In this document: positions 1-6,304 of the stretch, in pieces
Layout: each line of letters begins with the position of its first letter
Position numbering within the stretch: the first letter of the stretch is position 1
Assembly (NCBI GenBank): GCA_947463845.1
Contig: CANHUM010000099.1
Coordinates: forward strand, 1-6,589
Source: Comamonadaceae bacterium
Lineage (GTDB): Bacteria; Pseudomonadota; Gammaproteobacteria; Burkholderiales; Burkholderiaceae_C
Reading direction: 5' to 3'
DNA: 6,589 nt
Made by a program: the position numbers and the translations under genes
Notes under the pieces: generated by a model
Seen by the model: the letters and a program-made list of their open reading frames with translations, nothing else
What the model was told of the DNA's origin: nothing
Databases searched by the model: none

Positions 1-13
1 GTATTATGCTTTA

Positions 14-412
14 TCAATCTATGTTGGGCGGTGAGTGGCCCACCGCAATGTGGGCCATCAACGCTGTCATGGCCGGGTGTTCGCCAATGGCCGGTGCCAG
101 TTCGAAGTGCATCTGCGGATAAGCCTCGGACAGTCCGCGTACGATCTGCGGCAAATCTTCGCGCGCGTGGCGCCCAACACCCAGAAACATGGGCACGATG
201 CGCACATGAGACAGGCCCTGTTTCATCATCTGCTCGACAGAGCTGGTCAGGTCTGGTGGGGTCAGTTCCAGAAATGCCACGGCGACAGACATGTCAGGCC
301 ACTGCCCCTTGATGTGTTCAGCAACGGCGTCGATAGGCAAACGCCAAAGCGGGTCACGTGAACCGTGGGCAAACAGCACCACGCCGATTGCGGAATTCAA
401 GGCTGCGCTCAT
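14..412 (-). CDS. cbiX: CbiX/SirB-type sirohydrochlorin chelatase, short single-domain form
   Basis: The predicted protein has 132 residues. It belongs to the class II chelatases that insert Co2+ (cobalamin route) or Fe2+ (siroheme route) into sirohydrochlorin in the cytoplasm. Visible signatures are the N-terminal strand ending in FAHGSRD (His16) and the second metal-site stretch MFLGVGRHAREDLP (His82), spaced as in short CbiX proteins; the length fits a single-domain chelatase that would work as a dimer. The ATG at 412 is chosen because family homology begins right after it, although the frame is open far upstream. That ATG overlaps the lptG stop as ATGA, so translation is probably coupled; no clear Shine-Dalgarno is visible. 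No other cobalamin or siroheme gene lies in the window, so the metal cannot be decided. Siroheme for sulfite reductase is a plausible role if sulfate-assimilation genes lie beyond the left edge (inference). Confidence 0.88.
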   Translation of the reverse strand: MSAALNSAIGVVLFAHGSRDPLWRLPIDAVAEHIKGQWPDMSVAVAFLELTPPDLTSSVEQMMKQGLSHVRIVPMFLGVGRHAREDLPQIVRGLSEAYPQMHFELAPAIGEHPAMTALMAHIAVGHSPPNID

Positions 413-1515
413 CGCCGAAGCACCATCCACCAAAAAGCTGCCAAAGAGACGGCACTGTACAAAAGCGCGGGTGCTGCTGATGTCAGCAGGGGTTGCCAGT
501 TTTGCAAATTGCCGATGAAGCTGAAGACATTGTTGAGCAGTGCAAAACTGATGCCGGCCAGAACGCCGCCAAAGACGTGACCCGCAATCTGGCCCGAGCG
601 GAAATGCAGATAGGCAAAGGGCAGGGCCAGCACCAACATCACCAGGCAACTCAAGGGGTAGAACACTTTGCGCCAGAACTCGATTTCGTAGCGTTGTGCG
701 TTTTGGTTGTTCACCGTCAGATGCCGCATATAACCAAACAGCTCCCAAGTGCTCATACGGTCCGGGCTGAGCAGGGCGGCAGCCACCATGTCGGCGCTGA
801 TGTTGGTCGGCCAAGTCTGTTGATTCAATTGGGTGGCACTGAACTGCGCCGGTTTGTTGGCGCTGGCGGGCAACATGGACTTGTGGTCCACCTGGCTGAG
901 TTGCCACTGACCTGGCTCAATGCGTGCCAGACTTGCCGTGGTAATGGCCAGCAGTTGACCGCGCTCGTTGAAGGCGTGGATACGCACATCCTCCATCTGG
1001 TCAATCCCGTCAAAGCGACGCACATTCACTGCGTATTGTTGTGAGTCTTGCTTTTCCCGCAGCCATGCTCCTGTTTTTCCCAATGTCAATTGGCCTTGAA
1101 AAGGGGCTTTGATTTGCTGGGCTTGTCGTTCGGACCATGGGGCTGCGTAATCGCCTAAGAAGAAAGTCAAAGCGACGAAAACCAGCCCCAGTTTGAGCAG
1201 CGAACTCAAAGCAAGCCAGGGCTCCAGCCCCCCGGTTCGCAAAATCGTGAACTCAGAACTTTGCGCTAAACGGGCCATCACAAAAATGCTGCCAATCAGG
1301 ACCGAGATGGGCAACAACTCGTAAAGGTGGGCGGGAATTTTGAGCGTGATGAAGAGCAGGGCGTGCTGCAGCAAATAGCCTTGGCTGCCGAATCGGGACA
1401 AGGCCTGTAGCTCGTCCACCATGTCGAAAAACAGAAACAGCGCGAGAAAGCCCAAAGCCACAAAGAAGACGGCCCGGTTGATTTCACCAAACAACAAGCG
1501 ACGTACGGTTTTCAT
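409..1515 (-). CDS. lptG: LptG, LPS export ABC transporter permease subunit
   Basis: The predicted protein has 368 residues, close to E. coli LptG (360), in the YjgP/YjgQ permease family. With LptF and the ATPase LptB it forms the inner-membrane LptB2FG complex that pulls LPS out of the membrane and passes it to LptC/LptA. The layout fits: TM1 about 14-34, TM2 about 63-82, TM3 about 102-122, a periplasmic beta-jellyroll about 123-278, then TM4-6 about 282-302, 312-334 and 344-364. The coupling-helix stretch ARLAQSSEFTILRTGG (81-96) has a glutamate at 88, the position reported to contact LptB in E. coli LptG. The ATG at 1515 overlaps the lptF stop (ATGA) and has an AGAGG Shine-Dalgarno seven bases upstream (1523-1527 on the plus strand). 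The open frame reaches 1824, but that extension only shadows lptF. It is essential in most LPS-bearing bacteria. Confidence 0.95.
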   Translation of the reverse strand: MKTVRRLLFGEINRAVFFVALGFLALFLFFDMVDELQALSRFGSQGYLLQHALLFITLKIPAHLYELLPISVLIGSIFVMARLAQSSEFTILRTGGLEPWLALSSLLKLGLVFVALTFFLGDYAAPWSERQAQQIKAPFQGQLTLGKTGAWLREKQDSQQYAVNVRRFDGIDQMEDVRIHAFNERGQLLAITTASLARIEPGQWQLSQVDHKSMLPASANKPAQFSATQLNQQTWPTNISADMVAAALLSPDRMSTWELFGYMRHLTVNNQNAQRYEIEFWRKVFYPLSCLVMLVLALPFAYLHFRSGQIAGHVFGGVLAGISFALLNNVFSFIGNLQNWQPLLTSAAPALLYSAVSLAAFWWMVLRR

Positions 1516-2621
1516 GCGACGGCCTCTTTGTCCTGGCGAAAGGATGGCGCCCAGTTGCGCCAGCTCCAGTTCATATGACGCCAGCTGAGCCACAGCAAAG
1601 CCAGACTCAAAATGCCTCCGTGCAGGGTCAGCACAAAAGACAGGGCCCCCACCTGTCCTGTGCTGATCCAACTTTGGCCCACATTCAGCATGTTGTAGTA
1701 CGCCACAAAAACAAACAGGGCCAGGCCCAGGTGGTAACTGCGGCCCACTCGGGGATTGACCGAGGAAAGGGCCAGCGCAAGAAAAACCATGTTGAAGGCG
1801 GTGAACACCAAGCCAATGCGCCAAGTCAACTCGGCCTGATGGCTGAGGGTGGGTTGCTGGATGAGCTGCAAGGTGCTGCTTTGGCGGCTGTTGCGCACAC
1901 CATCAGCGGGCGCTGTGTCGGTATCGATCAAGAGCTGGTAGCGCTCAAACTGGGTCAGCCGCGTTTCCCCTGTGTCCAGCTGCATGAGCCATTGCTGACC
2001 GTTTTCAAGCATCAAGAAGCGGTCTGGCCCTACAAACTCGATACGCCCTTGTGATGCCGTGGTGACGCTCTCGAGCCGCCCGTCCTTGCTGGACACAAAT
2101 ACATTGCGCCCCCAATCCTGACCGGGGCTGTCTTTGTCAATGAAGAACACCCGATTGCCTCCCGCAGACTCTTGGAACTGACCAGGTGCAATTCGTTCCA
2201 CATCGTTGCGTTTCTCATAGCGCTGACGCAGATCCTGGATCTGCTGGTGACTCCATGGCCAGACAAACAAGGAGAGCAGGCCAATGACCACCATGATCGG
2301 CCAAGAAAATCTGAAAAGTGGCCGAATGAAATGCCCCACACCCTGTCCGCTGGCGAACCAGATGACCATTTCGCTTTCACCGTACATGCGCGACAGGGTG
2401 GCCACGCAGGAGATAAACAGGCTCAGTGTGATGATGGTGGTCATTTGCCCCAAGACGCTGAATCCCATGACCAGCATGACTTCAGAAGGGTTGACGCTGC
2501 CTCTGCTGGCCTGACCCAGCGTGCGGATCAGTGTGATCGTCATGACGATCGTCACCAGAATCAGCAGCGTTGCACCAAAGTTGCGTGCAAGGTCTTTGCG
2601 TAAAGAGGAATGGAATAACAT
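1512..2621 (-). CDS. lptF: LptF, LPS export ABC transporter permease subunit
   Basis: The predicted protein has 369 residues (E. coli LptF has 366). It is the partner of LptG in the LptB2FG LPS extractor. Membrane segments lie near 16-36, 47-73 and 102-122, followed by a soluble periplasmic domain (about 123-265) and three more helices near 267-286, 297-315 and 326-346. The coupling helix SRMYGESEMVIWFASG (77-92) carries Glu84, matching the LptB-contact glutamate of E. coli LptF. The ATG at 2621 gives the MLFHSSLRKDLARN start I recall from Burkholderiales LptF; the 25 residues in frame upstream (to 2696) run antisense to pepA and look unlike the family. The Shine-Dalgarno is poor: the leader is pyrimidine-rich just before ATG. 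It is the first gene of the minus-strand operon, coupled to lptG by a 4-base overlap, and only 24 bases from divergent pepA. lptB, lptA and lptC are not in the window. Confidence 0.95.
   Translation of the reverse strand: MLFHSSLRKDLARNFGATLLILVTIVMTITLIRTLGQASRGSVNPSEVMLVMGFSVLGQMTTIITLSLFISCVATLSRMYGESEMVIWFASGQGVGHFIRPLFRFSWPIMVVIGLLSLFVWPWSHQQIQDLRQRYEKRNDVERIAPGQFQESAGGNRVFFIDKDSPGQDWGRNVFVSSKDGRLESVTTASQGRIEFVGPDRFLMLENGQQWLMQLDTGETRLTQFERYQLLIDTDTAPADGVRNSRQSSTLQLIQQPTLSHQAELTWRIGLVFTAFNMVFLALALSSVNPRVGRSYHLGLALFVFVAYYNMLNVGQSWISTGQVGALSFVLTLHGGILSLALLWLSWRHMNWSWRNWAPSFRQDKEAVA
2535..2554. repeat. 16-bp perfect palindrome with overlapping repeat inside lptF
   Basis: GATCGTCATGACGATC (2535-2550) equals its own reverse complement over all 16 bases. 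The half-site GATCGTCA recurs directly at 2547-2554, so the same 8-mer is present as an inverted pair and as a direct repeat within 20 bases. It lies in the first membrane helix of LptF (an Ile/Val/Thr/Met-rich stretch) and about 95-110 bases upstream of the pepA start. It could be an operator for the divergent promoters or a by-product of repetitive Ile/Val/Thr codons. The symmetry is seen directly; any function is inference. Confidence 0.6.
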
Positions 2622-2645
2622 TGGGGAAATAGGAAAAACCGAATT

Positions 2646-4208
2646 ATGAACTTCGAAATCCAAAAGCTGTCGCTGTCGCGCGCAATTCAGGCTCAATTGG
2701 ACGCTTTGATCGTTTTATGGCCCAGTCTGACCCTTCCCAATCCTTTGGCGCACGACACAGTGTCACGTTGGGTGGCCAATGCCATCGAAGCGGGTGATTT
2801 CGAGCTCAAGTCAGGAGCGGTGATGACCCTGTACTGCCAGCCTGGCATGGTGCCCCGTCATGTGGTGGTGGTCTGCACCGCTGAAAACAAACCGGGTCAA
2901 GTCCGATCAGCGGTCCAATCGGGCTGGAATGCTTTGAAGTCGGCCAAGATCAAACATCTGGGCTTGCATGTGGTGGGCGACGCCACAGGTCAAGGTATCC
3001 AGCTGGCCTTGTCCAGCTTGGCTGACGCCAGTTACAGCTACACCACCACGCTGAGCAAGCCCAAATCCCGTCTACTCAAGCAGGTGTCTGTCAGCGCAGA
3101 AAATTCCAGTGCAGCCCTCGAGCACGCGGTTCGCCATTCCCAAGCGCTGGTTGCAGGCGTTGAATTGGCCAAAGAGTGGGCCAACCGACCAGCAAACCAT
3201 GCCACCCCGAGCCACTTGGCGCAGGCGGCCAAAAGCATCGCCAAGGGCAGTGCCTTCCAGTGTGAGGTCCTCGGCCCCAAAGAGGTGGCCAAGTTGGGCA
3301 TGGGTGCCTTCATGGCTGTAGCCCAGGGTTCTGCGCAGCCCCTGCGCTTCATTGTCATGCGCTACAACGGCGCGTCTGCCACGCGGGCACCTGTGGTGCT
3401 GGTGGGCAAGGGCATCACGTTTGACACAGGCGGCATCTCCATCAAGCCAGCGCCTGAAATGGACGAGATGAAATACGACATGGGTGGCGCCGCCAGTGTA
3501 TTGGGCGTGTTCAAGGCCTTGGGGCAGCTCAGGCCAGCCATCAATGTGGTAGGGCTGATTCCGGCCACCGAAAACATGCCCGATGGTTTGGCCGTCAAGC
3601 CCGGCGACGTGGTGACCAGCATGAGCGGGCAAACCATTGAGATATTGAATACCGATGCCGAAGGGCGACTGGTTTTGTGCGATGCGTTGACCTATGCCGA
3701 GCGCTTCAAGCCTCAAGCCGTGATTGACATTGCCACTTTGACAGGCGCTTGCGTGATCGCCTTGGGCGCAGTACGCACCGGCCTGTTTTCGAGCGACGAT
3801 GCCTTGGCCTCGCACTTGCAGCAGGCTGGTGAGGATTCGGGCGATACCTGCTGGCGCATGCCTTTGGACGAGGAGTACGCCGAGGGCTTGAAGACCCGCT
3901 TCGCTGACGTGGCCAACGTGGCCGGCAGGGCGGCCGGATCTGTCACAGCGGCCAAGTTTTTGCAGCGATTCAGCCAAAATTTTGCTTGGGCGCACCTGGA
4001 CATTGCGGGGACTGCTTGGCGCAGTGGTGCTGCCAAAGGGGCGACCGGCAGGCCCGTGGGATTGTTGCTGCAGTACCTGACGGAGCAGGCCATCAGACCG
4101 TCCGAATTCTTGGCTGACAAGCCCAAAGCTGCTAAAAAGGTCAAATCCTCAAAAACCACGAGCCGGTCCGTTACCCCGACCAAGGGTCGCGCCGTACGTC
4201 AAGCTTGA
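2646..4208 (+). CDS. pepA: Leucyl aminopeptidase PepA (peptidase family M17)
   Basis: The predicted protein has 520 residues; E. coli PepA has 503. It is a cytoplasmic two-metal aminopeptidase, normally a hexamer, that releases N-terminal residues from peptides; in E. coli it is also a DNA-binding regulator and Xer accessory factor. The N-terminal alpha/beta domain spans about 1-165. The catalytic domain has GKGITFDTGG (Lys255, Asp260), Lys267, YDMGG (Asp278) and the M17 signature NTDAEGRL (Asp337, Glu339, Arg341). Spacing of these residues matches the E. coli metal ligands and catalytic Lys/Arg exactly, so it should be active. The catalytic core ends near 480, and residues about 491-520 form a Lys/Ser/Thr-rich basic tail. 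The start is the ATG giving MNFEIQKLSL, as in relatives; an AGGA lies 11 bases upstream (2631-2634). holC follows after 22 bases, suggesting one transcript. The promoter must sit in the 24-base gap or inside lptF. Confidence 0.96.
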   Translation: MNFEIQKLSLSRAIQAQLDALIVLWPSLTLPNPLAHDTVSRWVANAIEAGDFELKSGAVMTLYCQPGMVPRHVVVVCTAENKPGQVRSAVQSGWNALKSAKIKHLGLHVVGDATGQGIQLALSSLADASYSYTTTLSKPKSRLLKQVSVSAENSSAALEHAVRHSQALVAGVELAKEWANRPANHATPSHLAQAAKSIAKGSAFQCEVLGPKEVAKLGMGAFMAVAQGSAQPLRFIVMRYNGASATRAPVVLVGKGITFDTGGISIKPAPEMDEMKYDMGGAASVLGVFKALGQLRPAINVVGLIPATENMPDGLAVKPGDVVTSMSGQTIEILNTDAEGRLVLCDALTYAERFKPQAVIDIATLTGACVIALGAVRTGLFSSDDALASHLQQAGEDSGDTCWRMPLDEEYAEGLKTRFADVANVAGRAAGSVTAAKFLQRFSQNFAWAHLDIAGTAWRSGAAKGATGRPVGLLLQYLTEQAIRPSEFLADKPKAAKKVKSSKTTSRSVTPTKGRAVRQA

Positions 4209-4230
4209 AGACTCAGACTGCGTTGATGAG

Positions 4231-4665
4231 ATGACCCGCATCGAGTTCCATTTCAACACCAGCGAGCGCTTGCTCCACACCTGTCGCTTGTTGCGCAAAG
4301 CACGCGCACAGGATTTGCGCGTGGTGGTGGTGGGGGCGCCTGCCACATTGCGGCAGCTCGATGCCCAATTGTGGCAATTTCAGGACGTGTCATTCTTGCC
4401 GCATTGCACGCCCGAGTCGGATCCTGAAGTTCAAAAAGTTTCACCCATTTGCCTTGGCGCGGATCCCCATGTGTGGGGTCTGGACGATGTACTGGTGAAT
4501 TTGGGTGATGAGGTGCCTGATGGTTTTGTTCGTTTTAAGCGTTTGATTGAGATTGTGTCCAGCGATGACCACGGCAAGGCCCAGGCACGCCATCGGTGGA
4601 AACATTACAAAAGCTTGGGTTATGAACTGGTTCAGCACGATCTGACAAAGTCTTCAGACCTATGA
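4231..4665 (+). CDS. holC: DNA polymerase III chi subunit HolC
   Basis: The predicted protein has 144 residues (E. coli chi has 147). Chi joins the clamp-loader complex through psi and binds the C-terminal tail of single-stranded DNA-binding protein, helping primer hand-off and replisome stability. Family features are the N-terminal strand IEFHFN, an early helix with conserved hydrophobics, LDAQLW (43-48), FLPH (55-58), the DVLVNL strand (86-91) and the C-terminal helix ARHRWKHYKSLGYEL (119-133), equivalent to the E. coli ARERYKAYRVAGF region. It lies 22 bases after pepA, the same order as in E. coli and many proteobacteria. The ATG at 4231 is chosen because MTRIEFHF matches the family start; the upstream Shine-Dalgarno is weak (GATGAG directly abuts the ATG). 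Its stop overlaps the next start as ATGA. Chi is usually poorly conserved, but context and motifs agree. Confidence 0.92.
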   Translation: MTRIEFHFNTSERLLHTCRLLRKARAQDLRVVVVGAPATLRQLDAQLWQFQDVSFLPHCTPESDPEVQKVSPICLGADPHVWGLDDVLVNLGDEVPDGFVRFKRLIEIVSSDDHGKAQARHRWKHYKSLGYELVQHDLTKSSDL

Positions 4666-4931
4666 ATGATGTGACCGCCAATCCTGCTCAAATTCGGCCT
4701 TCTTTGGACAAAGTCCCCACTTTGACAGAGCCAGTCGAAAATGTGTCGGCTTCGATGCACGCGGCCCTAGATGCTTTGGAGGCAGAGAAACAAGCCTTCA
4801 TGGCGTTGTCGACCGAGTTGCTGCAACAACTCAGGCCTGAATTCGACCGTTTGGCTGCAGGTCTGGTGCTGCGTACCCTTGAAACCGCTTGGCACCATAA
4901 GGTTAACTCGCGTACTGAAAACAAGGATTGA
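4662..4931 (+). CDS. Small conserved-looking helical protein downstream of holC, unknown function
   Basis: I do not recognise a defined function. The predicted protein has 89 residues. The N-terminal third (about 1-30) is Pro/Thr/Val-rich and probably disordered; residues about 31-78 are predicted alpha-helical, with an acidic ALDALEAEKQAF stretch followed by LRPEFDRLAAGLVLRTLETAW, a Leu/Arg pattern with a Trp near the end. The tail is polar. There is no signal peptide, membrane helix or cysteine. Translation is probably coupled to holC, because its ATG overlaps the holC stop (ATGA) and no independent Shine-Dalgarno is visible; this argues that it is a real gene. Burkholderiales often carry a small ORF at this position, some annotated as DUF2486, and the Leu/Arg helix is vaguely similar, but I cannot confirm that assignment. 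A role linked to the replisome is only guilt by association. Confidence 0.75.
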   Translation: MNDVTANPAQIRPSLDKVPTLTEPVENVSASMHAALDALEAEKQAFMALSTELLQQLRPEFDRLAAGLVLRTLETAWHHKVNSRTENKD

Positions 4932-5001
4932 TGCCGGTTTAACCCGTCCATTTTGGTTTTCCCTGAGTCACATGTGCATCAATTTGAAGTATCTTTGGGG
5001 C

Positions 5002-5025
5002 TTGCTTGATTGAAGCAATTTTTTT
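5002..5025 (+). terminator. Terminator-like hairpin with T7 run in the livK leader
   Basis: TTGCTT (5002-5007) pairs perfectly with AAGCAA (5013-5018) around a 5-base loop, and seven consecutive T residues (5019-5025) follow at once. This is intrinsic-terminator geometry, but the 6-bp stem has only two G-C pairs, so termination would be weak or partial. It could end the pepA-holC transcript or attenuate read-through into livK, whose Shine-Dalgarno begins two bases after the T run. Confidence 0.4.
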
Positions 5026-5026
5026 C

Positions 5027-5030
5027 GGAG
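5027..5030 (+). promoter_or_regulatory. livK Shine-Dalgarno that fixes the start
   Basis: GGAG lies five bases before the ATG at 5036. An in-frame TTG at 5006 would add ten residues before the signal peptide but would sit inside the hairpin and before this site. The ATG at 5036, which directly begins a typical lipoprotein signal sequence, is therefore preferred. Confidence 0.75.
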
Positions 5031-5035
5031 TCTGT

Positions 5036-6202
5036 ATGAAACTTTCTGGTTCGCGTTCTTTGACCCTGGTATCCGTCGCCGTTGCAGCAGTCCTGTTGAC
5101 TGCTTGTGGCAAAAAGGAAGTCGCTTCCAACCAACTGGTCGTGAAAATTGGTCATGTTGGCCCTGTCAGTGGTGCTATTGCCCACTTGGGCAAAGACAAT
5201 GAGAACGGTGCACGCATGGCCATCGAAGAACTCAATGCCGCTGGTCTCAAAATCGGCGACAAGACCGTCAAGTTCGAACTGTTGACCGAAGACGATGCCG
5301 CAGACCCCAAGCAGGGCACGGCCGCCGCACAAAAACTGGTGGATGCCAAAGTCAATGGCATCATCGGCCACCTCAATTCGGGCACCACCATTCCCGCCTC
5401 CCAGATTTACAACACCGCAGGGATCCCCCAGATTTCGCCATCGGCCACCAACCCCAAGTACACCCGCCAGGGCTATGCAGGTGCCTTCCGCGTGGTGGCT
5501 GACGATGTCCACTTGGGCGGCACCCTGGGCAAATATGCTGTCGAAACCCTCAAGGGCAAGAGCATCGCTGTCATTGATGACCGCACGGCTTACGGCCAAG
5601 GCGTCGCAGAAGAATTCAAGAAGGCCGTGACTGCTGCCGGTGGCGCCATCGTGGGCCATGAATTCACCACCGACAAAGCATCTGACTTCAACGCCATCCT
5701 GACCACCCTCAAGGCCAAGAAACCCGATATCGTGTTCTTTGGGGGTATGGATGCCGTGGCTGGCCCTATGTTGCGCCAGATGAAGTCCTTGGGCATCCAG
5801 GCCAAATTCATGGGTGGTGACGGCATTTGCACCTCTGAGCTGGCCAAACTGGCCGGCGATGCCATGCGCGACGAAGCTGTGGTGTGCGCTGAGGCTGGTG
5901 GCGTGGAAGGCGAACAAAAAGTGGGTATGGACAAATTCCGAGCCGACTTCAAAGCGAAGTTCAACGCCGATGTGCAGGTTTATGCGCCTTACGTCTATGA
6001 CGCTGTCAAAGTCATGGCCACGGCGATGGTCAACGCGGGCTCTGCTGACCCTGCCAAGTACTTGCCAGCGCTCAAGAGCATCACTTACAAGGGTGTGACG
6101 GGCGACATCGCCTTTGACGAAAAGGGCGACATCAAGAACGGCGCCTTGACCCTTTACACCTACAAGGGTGGCGAGCGGTCCCAAATCGCTGTGGTTCGCT
6201 GA
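5036..6202 (+). CDS. livK: Branched-chain amino acid-type ABC transporter substrate-binding lipoprotein (LivK family)
   Basis: The predicted protein has 388 residues, in the type I periplasmic binding fold of LivJ/LivK (Peripla_BP_6). It should capture a small ligand, classically Leu/Ile/Val, and pass it to LivHM-FG permease/ATPase subunits. Residues 1-23 form a signal peptide ending in the lipobox LTAC, with Cys24 as the lipidation site and Gly25 next. Family stretches are KIGHVGPVSG (37-46), the ligand-site region NSGTTIP (114-120), ISPSATNP (133-140), DDRTAYGQG (181-189), FMGGDG (258-263) and YAPYVYDAV (316-324). Cys265 and Cys284, both in the C-terminal half, could form a disulfide. No transporter membrane or ATPase gene adjoins it, and a strong terminator follows, so it looks monocistronic. 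Actual ligand is unknown: relatives bind amides, urea or aromatic acids. The symbol is by family only. Confidence 0.88.
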   Translation: MKLSGSRSLTLVSVAVAAVLLTACGKKEVASNQLVVKIGHVGPVSGAIAHLGKDNENGARMAIEELNAAGLKIGDKTVKFELLTEDDAADPKQGTAAAQKLVDAKVNGIIGHLNSGTTIPASQIYNTAGIPQISPSATNPKYTRQGYAGAFRVVADDVHLGGTLGKYAVETLKGKSIAVIDDRTAYGQGVAEEFKKAVTAAGGAIVGHEFTTDKASDFNAILTTLKAKKPDIVFFGGMDAVAGPMLRQMKSLGIQAKFMGGDGICTSELAKLAGDAMRDEAVVCAEAGGVEGEQKVGMDKFRADFKAKFNADVQVYAPYVYDAVKVMATAMVNAGSADPAKYLPALKSITYKGVTGDIAFDEKGDIKNGALTLYTYKGGERSQIAVVR

Positions 6203-6211
6203 TTCCCCTAG

Positions 6212-6227
6212 CCCCCTAAGTTGGGGG
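6212..6227. repeat. G/C hairpin just after livK
   Basis: CCCCC (6212-6216) can pair with GGGGG (6223-6227) around a 6-base loop, TAAGTT, ten bases after the livK stop. It lacks a T run, so it is not a classic terminator; it may protect the 3' end of the livK mRNA. Function is inference. Confidence 0.5.
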
Positions 6228-6230
6228 GAT

Positions 6231-6260
6231 TTCAAAATCCTGGTTTTTCAGGATTTTGAA
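6231..6260. repeat. Perfect 12-bp inverted repeat with 6-base loop
   Basis: TTCAAAATCCTG (6231-6242) and CAGGATTTTGAA (6249-6258, extending to 6260) are exact reverse complements around GTTTTT. Neither strand has a T tract directly after the stem, so it is not a standard terminator. Its core CAGGATTTTG occurs a third time at 6424-6433, across the tRNA gene. It could be an mRNA-stabilising hairpin, part of a dispersed intergenic repeat, or a protein site. Confidence 0.75.
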
Positions 6261-6271
6261 GCGATCAAACA

Positions 6272-6299
6272 AAAAAGCCTGCACACGTGCAGGCTTTTT
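6272..6299. terminator. Bidirectional intrinsic terminator between livK and tRNA-Ser
   Basis: GCCTGCA (6277-6283) and TGCAGGC (6288-6294) form a 7-bp GC-rich stem with a CACG tetraloop. The stem is extended by A5 (6272-6276) on the left and T5 (6295-6299) on the right, followed by GTTT. Reading left, the minus strand gives T6 then GTTTG. It therefore suits termination of livK on the plus strand and of the tRNA on the minus strand, whose 3' end is six bases away. Confidence 0.9.
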
Positions 6300-6304
6300 G
6301 TTTC

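Noticed and set aside
413..907. N-terminal extension of the chelatase frame beyond 412
   Set aside because: The extra 165 residues overlap lptG out of frame, look low-quality, and the family match begins exactly at the ATG at 412.
493..1044. A 183-codon plus-strand open frame opposite lptG
   Set aside because: It is antisense to well-supported LptG; the Gln/His-rich translation is typical of a shadow frame.
3072..3995. A 307-codon minus-strand open frame inside pepA
   Set aside because: It is antisense to a complete M17 peptidase with all catalytic residues, and its translation shows no family features.
4969..4976. CACATGTG palindrome upstream of livK
   Set aside because: An 8-bp palindrome is expected by chance at this scale and it does not extend further.
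4979..6235. A 418-codon minus-strand open frame opposite livK
   Set aside because: It is a codon-bias shadow: it covers the livK gene almost exactly, its translation is rich in His/Gly/Val with no recognisable domain, and livK on the plus strand has a signal peptide, family motifs and a Shine-Dalgarno.
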